A stretch of DNA of 7,231 nt. Source: Aquificaceae bacterium. Its GTDB lineage: Bacteria > Aquificota > Aquificia > Aquificales > Aquificaceae. The position numbers and the translations under genes were made by a program. The notes under the pieces were generated by a model. It was given only the letters and a program-made list of their open reading frames with translations, searched no databases and was not told the DNA's origin. The DNA is taken from contig JALSTO010000313.1 of assembly GCA_026983685.1 (NCBI GenBank), positions 1 to 7,231 on the forward strand, given 5' to 3'. Every line of letters starts with the position of its first letter. Position 1 is the stretch's first letter. Positions 1 to 5,991 of this stretch are shown in pieces.

Positions 1-162
1 AAGACCTACCTCTTAGCCTTTCTCCTCTTCAGGGTAATTGATATATACAAGCCCTTTCCCGTGAACCTCTTTGAGAAGATACCCGGTGCTTGGGGGGTCA
101 TGCTTGACGACGTTGTCGCCGGAGTTATAACTTCCTTTATACTCTTCCTCCTGTTAAAATAG
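1..162 (+). CDS. pgpA: Phosphatidylglycerophosphatase A, C-terminal end (partial)
   Basis: Frame 1 is open from the first base to a TAG at 160-162 and gives the last 53 residues of a membrane protein. Two blocks identify it: FRVIDIYKPFP (fragment residues 10-20) and GAWGVMLDDVVAG (29-41), followed by a hydrophobic segment running to the C-terminal Lys. The Asp pair in the second block and the R-x-x-D-x-x-K-P block are hallmarks of the PgpA family. PgpA removes the phosphate from phosphatidylglycerophosphate at the inner membrane to give phosphatidylglycerol. Full-length members are about 150-170 residues, so roughly the first two thirds lie outside the window. The stop is 8 bases from the mqnD start, so the two genes are probably co-transcribed. 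Confidence 0.88.
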   Translation, partial: KTYLLAFLLFRVIDIYKPFPVNLFEKIPGAWGVMLDDVVAGVITSFILFLLLK

Positions 163-170
163 TCCTTCCC

Positions 171-1007
171 ATGAGAATAAGGATTGCCCACAGCCCGGAC
201 TCGGACGACGCCTTCATGTTCTACCCCCTCGTAAGGGGAGAGATAGATACCGAAGGTCTTGAAATTGAGCATGTCCTTGCGGACATAGAGACCCTTAACA
301 GGGAAGCTCTGAAGGGGACCTACGAGGTCTCAGCAATATCCTTTCACGCATACCCCTACGTTGCGGACAAGTATCTCGTCCTTCCCAGCGGTGGAAGTGT
401 GGGAGAGGGCTACGGACCGGTTGTGGTGGCAAGGGAGCGGTTGGAGAGTCTCAAGGGAAAAAGGGTTGCTGTTCCGGGAACCTTAACCACGGCTTTTCTT
501 ACCCTTAAACTCTATGAGCCTGAGTTTGAGGAGGTTGTTGTTCCCTTTGACAGGATAATTGAAGAGGTAGAAAGGGGAACGGTTGATGCGGGACTTGTTA
601 TACACGAGGGACAGCTCACCTACTCAGACCACGGACTCGTAAAGCTGGTGGATTTGGGAGAGTGGTGGAAGGAGAAATACGACCTTCCATTACCCCTTGG
701 CTGTAACATAGTCAGGAAAGACCTCGGAAAGGAGAACATAAGGAAGATAGAAAGGCTCATGAGAAAAAGCATAGAGTTCTCTCTGAGAGAAAGAGAGAAG
801 GCTCTATCTTATGCCATAGACTTTGCAAGAGACCTTCAGGAAGACAGGGACAGGACGGACAAATTCGTGGGTATGTATGTAAATCACAGAACCGTTGATT
901 ACGGAGAGGACGGCAGAGAGGCGGTAAGACTGCTCCTGAGACTGGGAAGAGAGAGGGGAATAATAAAGACAGAACTCCCCGAGGTGGTCTTTTCAGACGA
1001 AACCTGA
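171..1007 (+). CDS. mqnD: 1,4-dihydroxy-6-naphthoate synthase (menaquinone, futalosine pathway)
   Basis: This 278-residue protein belongs to the MqnA/MqnD family, which has a periplasmic-binding-protein-like fold. MqnD cleaves cyclic dehypoxanthinyl futalosine to 1,4-dihydroxy-6-naphthoate in the cytoplasmic futalosine route to menaquinone. Visible family blocks are HSPDSDDAFMFY (7-18), ADIETLN (37-43), SGGSVGEGYGPVVVAR (73-88), VAVPGTLTTAFL (99-110), GLVIHEG (141-147), DLPLPLG (171-177) and YVNHRTVDYGEDG (236-248). From recalled Thermus MqnD, the His of the IHE block (His145 here) is the catalytic base and falls at the same number. The pattern of DxETLN, GLxIHE and PLPLG favours MqnD over MqnA. 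The N-terminal block reads SPDSDD instead of the SPCPND of Thermus. The start is the first ATG after the pgpA stop and fits the family N-terminus. No Shine-Dalgarno sequence is visible, so translation may depend on read-through coupling from pgpA. Confidence 0.9.
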   Translation: MRIRIAHSPDSDDAFMFYPLVRGEIDTEGLEIEHVLADIETLNREALKGTYEVSAISFHAYPYVADKYLVLPSGGSVGEGYGPVVVARERLESLKGKRVAVPGTLTTAFLTLKLYEPEFEEVVVPFDRIIEEVERGTVDAGLVIHEGQLTYSDHGLVKLVDLGEWWKEKYDLPLPLGCNIVRKDLGKENIRKIERLMRKSIEFSLREREKALSYAIDFARDLQEDRDRTDKFVGMYVNHRTVDYGEDGREAVRLLLRLGRERGIIKTELPEVVFSDET

Positions 1008-1027
1008 GCTGTGCAATACTATTCCTA

Positions 1028-2116
1028 ATGGAGCTGTTCGGGGTAATAGAAAATCTTCAATACAGAAAGGTAATAGAAACTCCCCTCAAAGAGTTCATCT
1101 TTCCAAATTTCTCGGATATTGACATTAACTCTTTGCCCCCAGCCTGTGTGGTTAGACACAAAGACGTGCCCTTTGCCCTGTGCTGGTGGCGTTCTCCCAA
1201 AAGGTCAAGGAGTTACCCTTACGCCAGAGTTTACGATACCCTATTCAAGGGAACGACAAAATCGGTTGCTGTTATACCTCTGGTAAAGGATGAGGGTATA
1301 GGTGGAGATAGGGACTACCTGCAGTGGGATACGGTATCACTGATGAGCCTTCTGAACGTGTATGTAATACCTGCGTATTACTGCAAAGCCAACAAAAGGA
1401 ACGATAGAAAGATAGGGGACCAGAAGTTTGACACCGACCACGTTAAGAGAAAGTTAGAAGAGCTTAGGAATTATCAAGCGTCCGCACTCCACTGGAACAT
1501 AAAGGAATTATCTAAAGAGAACCTCTCAAATCTCATAGATAGAGTTATAGAGTGCTACAAGAAGATAGCCATTCAGACAGGGGTAGAGTTACACTCAGAA
1601 ACGGGGCTTCTAAAGTTCAAGGCAAAGATAGAAGAAGGTGTTCAAGAGTTCATAAGCTTTTCAAGGGATAAGGCTAAAGATGCTCAAAGAAGGGAAAGGA
1701 CAACAATTCAACCAAAGGAGCAGATAAGCCTGGGGATAAAAGCAAGCATAACCATTAAGAACTACTTAGGAGGACTCTACTTCCTTACTGTAGATGAAGT
1801 TGAAAGGGATAAGGACATCATTTATCTCGTTGAGAGCAAACACTCAAGTAAATCTATAGTCCCAAAGGAGGGAGACATAAAGGACGGGCTCATTAAAATG
1901 ATACTTCTAACAAACATAAGCAGGCTATACCTAAATGGAAAACAGGTGAAGTTTAAGCCTGTGCTGAAGCTAACCTCCGACAGAATGCCTAAAAATCAGG
2001 CTACCATAAATAGTCTCCTGCCTAAGTTGAGAAAAAGAGCAAGGAACTTCTTTGAAAAGCTGATTGAAGAGGCAAAGCTAAACAACTTTGATATAAGGTT
2101 GGAGGGCAATTCATGA
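1028..2116 (+). CDS. Probable type II restriction endonuclease
   Basis: This 362-residue soluble protein is read as the endonuclease partner of the adenine methyltransferase whose ATG overlaps its TGA. I do not recognise a named enzyme or its target site. Near the C-terminus, IIYLVESKHSSKSIVP (264-279) resembles the beta-strand bearing the E-x-K half of a PD-(D/E)XK nuclease core (Glu269, Lys271). Asp256, Glu257 or Glu259 could serve as the upstream acidic ligand. The following DIKDGLIKMILLTN (283-296) looks like the helix after that strand. The N-terminal part carries KDEGIGGDRDYLQWDT (88-102), then a hydrophobic VYVIPAYY strand (111-118) and ALHWNIKEL (153-161). These look like a conserved domain, perhaps for DNA recognition, but the role is inferred. 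No signal peptide or membrane segment is present. There is no Shine-Dalgarno sequence before ATG 1028, and base composition is AT-richer than mqnD. Alternatives are another defence nuclease or a specificity protein. Confidence 0.68.
   Translation: MELFGVIENLQYRKVIETPLKEFIFPNFSDIDINSLPPACVVRHKDVPFALCWWRSPKRSRSYPYARVYDTLFKGTTKSVAVIPLVKDEGIGGDRDYLQWDTVSLMSLLNVYVIPAYYCKANKRNDRKIGDQKFDTDHVKRKLEELRNYQASALHWNIKELSKENLSNLIDRVIECYKKIAIQTGVELHSETGLLKFKAKIEEGVQEFISFSRDKAKDAQRRERTTIQPKEQISLGIKASITIKNYLGGLYFLTVDEVERDKDIIYLVESKHSSKSIVPKEGDIKDGLIKMILLTNISRLYLNGKQVKFKPVLKLTSDRMPKNQATINSLLPKLRKRARNFFEKLIEEAKLNNFDIRLEGNS
2101..2106 (+). promoter_or_regulatory. Ribosome binding site of the methyltransferase
   Basis: GGAGGG lies inside the last codons of the endonuclease gene, with GGAGG ending 7 bases before ATG 2113. 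It is a textbook Shine-Dalgarno sequence and supports that start. It stands out because the upstream endonuclease gene has none. Confidence 0.75.
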
Positions 2117-2979
2117 TAAAGAGTCCCCTGAGGTATCCGGGAGGTAAATCTAAAGCTCTGAGCTTCATATCTAAGTTTTTTCCCACAGATTTTAAGGAGC
2201 TAAGGGAGCCTATGATGGGGGGTGCCTCCATAACTTTCTACTGGGTTCAAAAGAAGCAGAATGCCACCTTCAAAGCGGGAGACATAAATTATGACCTTTA
2301 CTGCTTTTGGAAGGAGCTAAAACACAATAAGGACAAGCTCATAAAAGAAATCAAAGCTATAAAGGCATCATACAAGGATGGACGTAAACTATTTGAAGAT
2401 ATAGTTTCAAGGAGAGACGCAAACTTAAGCGATTTCCAAAGGGCGGTAGATTTTTTCATCCTTAACAGGATTACCTTTTCCGGAACTGTTGATTGCGGGG
2501 GTTATTCAGAACAGGCCTTTAGAAAAAGGTTTACGTGGAGTTCCATAGAAAGGTTAGAGAAAGCCTACGAGGTTATCAAAAGGGTAGAACTTTTTCATGG
2601 AGATTATCGGGAGCTTATGGATATGGAAGGAGAGGGTGTGCTCATATTTTTAGACCCTCCTTACTACTCCGCTAAGAAGTCAAAGTTATACGGTAAGAAG
2701 GGAAGCCTTCATTTAGAGTTTGACCACCTCAGGCTCTTTGATACCGTTCAGCGCTGCAAACATAGGGTTTTGATAACCTATGACAACTCTGAGTATATAA
2801 GACAGCTATACAAAGACTTTTACATCGTAGAGTGGAAGCTCAGTTATGGCATGACCAATTACGGAAAGAAGAGCGTTAGAAAGGGAGAAGAACTATTGAT
2901 AGCCAACTTTCCCATAAAAGAAAAACTGGAAAGATTAACGGGAACCCTCTTTCAAAAGGTAGTAAGCTACAGAGCTTAA
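2113..2979 (+). CDS. DNA adenine N6-methyltransferase, D12 class (alpha group)
   Basis: This 288-residue enzyme transfers a methyl group from S-adenosylmethionine to adenine N6 in its DNA target, protecting the host from the adjacent endonuclease. The SAM-binding block is N-terminal, SPLRYPGGK (4-12), in the usual alpha-group position. It is followed by REPMMGGASITF (31-42), the counterpart of the E-P-F-x-G-G-G-A block, and GDINYDL (56-62). FFILNRITFSG (114-124) matches the family block before the catalytic region. The catalytic motif is DPPY (181-184) in FLDPPYYSAKK. Length is typical for Dam/DpnM-like D12 enzymes. Its ATG overlaps the endonuclease stop (ATGA), and it has its own strong Shine-Dalgarno sequence. 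The target sequence cannot be read from the protein. Its TAA shares bases with the convergent mrdA stop. Sampled lines are about 30-38% GC, against 55% in mqnD. Confidence 0.9.
   Translation: MIKSPLRYPGGKSKALSFISKFFPTDFKELREPMMGGASITFYWVQKKQNATFKAGDINYDLYCFWKELKHNKDKLIKEIKAIKASYKDGRKLFEDIVSRRDANLSDFQRAVDFFILNRITFSGTVDCGGYSEQAFRKRFTWSSIERLEKAYEVIKRVELFHGDYRELMDMEGEGVLIFLDPPYYSAKKSKLYGKKGSLHLEFDHLRLFDTVQRCKHRVLITYDNSEYIRQLYKDFYIVEWKLSYGMTNYGKKSVRKGEELLIANFPIKEKLERLTGTLFQKVVSYRA
2963..2978. repeat. Inverted repeat across the convergent stop codons (weak terminator candidate)
   Basis: TAAGCT (2963-2968) and AGCTTA (2973-2978) are perfect inverted copies around the 4-base loop ACAG. The right arm contains most of the shared TTAA holding both convergent stop codons. 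Only two of six stem pairs are G-C and the following T-runs are poor: a short TTTT lies downstream on the - strand and none on the + strand. A hairpin this weak would hardly form at high temperature. It is reported as a structure and is only tentatively a bidirectional terminator. Confidence 0.3.
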
Positions 2980-4745
2980 ATCTCCTTATTAAGACCTTCT
3001 ATGTATAGCCTCTCCATTATCTTTCTCGCTATCGGTGCTGCGACCTTACCCCCTGACTCGCCGTGCTCTACGAGAACACCTATCACAAAGAGGGGGTCTC
3101 TGTAGGGAGCAAAACCGACGAACCAAGCGTGGTCTCTAAGTTTCCAAGGTAGCTTTCTCTTTTTATTACCCCTCTTTATGTAAGCCACCTGGGCTGTTCC
3201 CGTCTTGCCAGCTATATCAACTATGGTAGAGAAAGCTCGTGCTCCTGTTCCCCTCTTTACAGCCTCTCTCAGACCTCTCCTGATTATCGCAAAGTACTCC
3301 TGCCTCCCTTTTATAACCTTCCAGACTTTCCTTCTGTTCTTCCATACTGTCTTACCCGAAGGGTCCTTTATCTCTCTGACCAGAGTGGGTCTGTATATGA
3401 CTCCATTGTTGACTATACCCATCATCATGAGGGTTTGCTCCATCAGGGTGGAAAGCATGTATCCTTGACCGATACTCAGGTTTACAGTATCGCCGTCGTA
3501 CCAAGGCTCACCGAATCGCCTCCTCTTCCACTCAGGGCTGGGAAGGAAGCCTCTCTTCACAGGTATCTCTAAGGGTATGTCCTCCCCGTAGCCGAACTTC
3601 CTTACATACCGCAGGATCAAAGAGGGACCGAGCTCGTAGCCGTAGGTGTAAAAGTAAACGTCACAGCTCTCCTGGAGGGCTTTCACAAGATCCACCGGAC
3701 CGTGCCCGTATATGTTCCAGCAGTAAAATCTTCTGTTCCCAAGGTAAAAGCTTCCCGTGCAGAGGACTTTATCCCAAGGTGAGGCGGTCTTTGTCTCCAT
3801 GAAGGCGTAGGATATAGGAACCTTCAGGACTGAAGCTGGCGGATACCTTCCGCTCGTTGCCCTGTTGAACATGGGCTTGAGCTTGTTCTTGCTTATTCTG
3901 TTCCACTCACTGTAAACCCTGTTCGGGTCGTATCCGGGAAAGCTCGCAAGGGCTAAAACTTCTCCGGTCTTGGCGTTCATAAGCACAACCGCTCCCGCAA
4001 CCTGACCAGACTCATTGAAAACATCTTCAACGATGCGCTGAATCCTCATGTCTATGGTAAGGACAAGACTCTTCCCTTTAACCGGCTCCTTTCTGTGGAG
4101 TGTTTTAACCACCTTGCCGAGAGCATTTATCATGACCTCCTCCCTTCCGAGCTCTCCCAACAGGATCTTATCCATACTTCTCTCTATGCCTGCTTTTCCC
4201 ACGTAGCTCTCCGAGGCTATTTTGCTACCGAACTTCTGTAGCTCCCTACGGGTCGGGTATCCGACATAGCCTACCACGTGGCAGAGTCTCTTACCGTTTG
4301 GATAGACTCTACCGGGAACTATCTCAACAAACACCCCGGGCAAACGGTAGGAATTGGAGTAGAAACTTTCAAGCTCCTCCTGTGTAAGGTTTTCCTTTAT
4401 CCTTATAGGCTCTATACCCCTTCCCTTCTTCTCTATAACCTTTTTTAACTCAATGCCGAAAACCTCCTTCAGGGAGCTCTCAAGCCTTCTGAGGTCTTCC
4501 TTACTAAGCCTTCTGTAGTCAAGGCTGAGAACGTACCTCGGCTCATCGTAAGCGATCTTGCTACCATTCCTGTCGTATATATCACCCCTTGGCGGGTATA
4601 GGATCCTTACCCTCAGGTAGTTTTTCTTAGAAAGCTCTTTGTACTTCTTCCCCCTGAGCACCTGTACCTGAAAGAGTCTGCTCAGTATAAGCAGGAAGAC
4701 CCCAACGAGAAGGCTAAAGAGAAGAATGAAGCCCCGCCTGTTCAT
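2976..4745 (-). CDS. mrdA: Penicillin-binding protein 2, elongasome transpeptidase
   Basis: This 589-residue class B penicillin-binding protein cross-links peptidoglycan during side-wall elongation, normally with RodA. Residues 6-26 form an N-terminal membrane anchor. RGDIYDRNG (53-61) is the conserved start of the pedestal/dimerisation domain. The transpeptidase domain starts near residue 245. Its three active-site motifs are intact: SxxK as S305-V-L-K308 in YPPASVLK, SxD as S360-C-D362, and KTG at 514-516 in AGKTGTA. The block NIYGHGPVDLVKALQESCD is typical of PBP2 rather than the division protein FtsI. The family usually has PPGS before the nucleophile, and here it is PPAS. Cys329, Cys342, His348 and Cys361 may bind zinc (see findings). 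The ATG overlaps the mreD stop by 4 bases, with only a short AAGGA close to it. The last gene of the operon in this window, it ends within the methyltransferase stop. Confidence 0.93.
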   Translation of the reverse strand: MNRRGFILLFSLLVGVFLLILSRLFQVQVLRGKKYKELSKKNYLRVRILYPPRGDIYDRNGSKIAYDEPRYVLSLDYRRLSKEDLRRLESSLKEVFGIELKKVIEKKGRGIEPIRIKENLTQEELESFYSNSYRLPGVFVEIVPGRVYPNGKRLCHVVGYVGYPTRRELQKFGSKIASESYVGKAGIERSMDKILLGELGREEVMINALGKVVKTLHRKEPVKGKSLVLTIDMRIQRIVEDVFNESGQVAGAVVLMNAKTGEVLALASFPGYDPNRVYSEWNRISKNKLKPMFNRATSGRYPPASVLKVPISYAFMETKTASPWDKVLCTGSFYLGNRRFYCWNIYGHGPVDLVKALQESCDVYFYTYGYELGPSLILRYVRKFGYGEDIPLEIPVKRGFLPSPEWKRRRFGEPWYDGDTVNLSIGQGYMLSTLMEQTLMMMGIVNNGVIYRPTLVREIKDPSGKTVWKNRRKVWKVIKGRQEYFAIIRRGLREAVKRGTGARAFSTIVDIAGKTGTAQVAYIKRGNKKRKLPWKLRDHAWFVGFAPYRDPLFVIGVLVEHGESGGKVAAPIARKIMERLYIEGLNKEI

Positions 4746-5191
4746 TCCTTCTTTCTAATGTACAGGAAGTAGAGCAGGAAAAGCAGAACTACCTCAAAAG
4801 CCCAGGAAAAGAGGAAGGTGCCCAAGGAGAGTTCAAAGGAAAACTTAGCCCTCATAATAAAGTAGGCAAGGCTCTTCTTTAAAAGTAGCAGGAAGGAGGA
4901 GGGGAGGATATAGGTCAGGGCTGTCCTGAACAGGAGCCTTTCCTGAAGCAGTAGGAAAAGGTAAACTGAGAGGACCTCTGTGGTAAGGTGAAGCCCCACT
5001 GTGTCGGTCATGAGGTCAAGGAAAGTCCCCCCGGCGATAGCCCACAGGATGGCATCTCTGCCAAGAAGATATGCTCTTGCCAAGAGAACTATGAGAAGGA
5101 GGTCCGGGGCTACGAAACCGGGTCTGAAGAGGGTCTGCAAGAGGGTAGCCTCAAGCAAGAGCGATAATAGGAAGACCAGCGCGTACTTCAA
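4742..5191 (-). CDS. mreD: Rod shape-determining protein MreD
   Basis: This 149-residue, very hydrophobic protein is an integral inner-membrane component of the elongasome, linking MreC to the RodA/PBP2 machinery. About five or six membrane segments can be seen, roughly residues 3-20, 29-43, 47-63, 71-88, 92-112 and 122-145, ending in the basic tail IRKKE. The segment APDLLLIVLLARAYLLGR (28-45), followed by AGGTFLDLMTDTVGLH (53-68), matches the MreD pattern of a small-residue helix, an Asp and a Gly loop. Position between mreC and mrdA supports the call, since MreD sequences are otherwise poorly conserved. The start codon is TTG (5191-5189), overlapping the mreC stop as TTGA. A strong Shine-Dalgarno sequence immediately upstream supports it. 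Length is close to the usual 150-170. Confidence 0.88.
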   Translation of the reverse strand: MKYALVFLLSLLLEATLLQTLFRPGFVAPDLLLIVLLARAYLLGRDAILWAIAGGTFLDLMTDTVGLHLTTEVLSVYLFLLLQERLLFRTALTYILPSSFLLLLKKSLAYFIMRAKFSFELSLGTFLFSWAFEVVLLFLLYFLYIRKKE

Positions 5192-5991
5192 TACCTCCTC
5201 CTTATAACGAACACGTACTCTTCAGTCCTGGGATCAACTGAGGGCTTCACTCTAACTTCCTTGAAGAAAGGGTCCTTTCCCCTTCGCACCTTCTCAACCT
5301 TCCCTATCATAAAGGGAGGGATCCTTCCCTTCCTATCCACCATATAAACTTCATCCCCCACAGACATCTCATCTCCAACATTAACGTGAAGCAGGCTTCC
5401 TAAGGGGTATCCCCCTCTGTATATGTACCTTTTGAGCTTCTTGCCAGCAACCGCTGAGCTGGAGAACTTCTCGTTGAAGGGAGTTACAACCCTACTCGTA
5501 GAACCGAGAACTCCTTCAATCACACCTACAACGTGGTCCTCTGTAACTACAAGGTCTCCTTCTCTGTAGCCCTTGTCTTTACCCCCTTCAATTATGACGA
5601 ATAGGTCAAAACCCGAGGGGTCGTAGTAGATTATCCGTGTTACGCTGTAGCGAAGCCTCTTGAACTTTGGAGGCACCTTCAGTTTCTTGCTTAGGGATTC
5701 AAGCTCAGACATGCAGGCGTTTAGTTCCTTTTCTGTCAGAAAGAGAGAATTGAGCTTTCTTCTGAGTCTTATGTTTTCCTTTTCGGTATTAACAAAGTAA
5801 AGGTAGGCGCTCAACTCCTCCCTGAGTTCAAAAGTTATGTGCTCTTTGAATTTAATAATGGGTGCTACGATCGTATTCACACCCCTGACAACAGCCCTAA
5901 CGTAGGAAAATCTTGACACCTCGGAAAAGAAGAGGACAGTCCCGAGGAGGACCGTAAGCCAAGAAAGCAGGTGAAATCTCTTTCCAGTCAT
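5188..5991 (-). CDS. mreC: Rod shape-determining protein MreC
   Basis: This 267-residue bitopic membrane protein lies mostly in the periplasm, where it bridges MreB, MreD and PBP2 and activates PBP2. After a short basic N-terminus, residues 8-24 form one membrane segment. Residues about 55-105 are charged with spaced hydrophobics, as expected for the MreC dimerisation coiled coil. The two beta-barrel domains follow. YDPSGFDLFVIIEGGKDKGYREGDLVV (123-149) and VVGVIEGVLGSTSRVVTP (154-171) match the MreC pattern of D-P-S, then G-x-x-x-G-x-x-x-G-D-x-V, then V-G-V-I-x-x-V-x-x-x-S-x-V. GDEVYMVD...GKVEKV (212-235) closes the second barrel. ATG 5991 overlaps the mreB stop as ATGA, and only a weak GGA precedes it, so translation probably depends on coupling to mreB. 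Confidence 0.93.
   Translation of the reverse strand: MTGKRFHLLSWLTVLLGTVLFFSEVSRFSYVRAVVRGVNTIVAPIIKFKEHITFELREELSAYLYFVNTEKENIRLRRKLNSLFLTEKELNACMSELESLSKKLKVPPKFKRLRYSVTRIIYYDPSGFDLFVIIEGGKDKGYREGDLVVTEDHVVGVIEGVLGSTSRVVTPFNEKFSSSAVAGKKLKRYIYRGGYPLGSLLHVNVGDEMSVGDEVYMVDRKGRIPPFMIGKVEKVRRGKDPFFKEVRVKPSVDPRTEEYVFVIRRRY
5194..5201 (-). promoter_or_regulatory. Ribosome binding site of mreD
   Basis: On the - strand, GGAGGAGG lies just upstream of the TTG at 5191. It is a double Shine-Dalgarno core inside the last codons of mreC. It decides the TTG start: the first in-frame ATG lies far inside the protein. Confidence 0.75.

Noticed and set aside
6..272. 88-residue open frame on the - strand
   Set aside because: It lies opposite pgpA and the mqnD start, both of which carry clear family motifs, and its product resembles nothing.
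1008..1027. Controller-protein gene or C-box upstream of the cassette
   Set aside because: Only 20 bases separate mqnD from the endonuclease, with no small open frame and no symmetric operator.
2022..2231. 69-residue open frame on the - strand across the endonuclease-methyltransferase junction
   Set aside because: It is antisense to two real coding regions including the conserved SPLRYPGGK block; low-complexity product.
2960..2971. GTAG-TAAG-CTAC hairpin
   Set aside because: It has only a 4-base stem and competes with the longer TAAGCT/AGCTTA repeat.
1028..2979. Toxin-antitoxin or retron-like reading of the two-gene cassette
   Set aside because: The second protein has a complete D12 methyltransferase motif set, and no reverse transcriptase or small antitoxin is present.
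3205..3468. 87-residue open frame on the + strand, possible small membrane protein
   Set aside because: It is the complement of the conserved PBP2 transpeptidase domain, and its hydrophobicity is a by-product of that.
5001..5207. 68-residue basic open frame on the + strand
   Set aside because: It is antisense to mreD and the mreC end; the Arg/Lys richness mirrors Leu/Ala-rich codons of a membrane protein.
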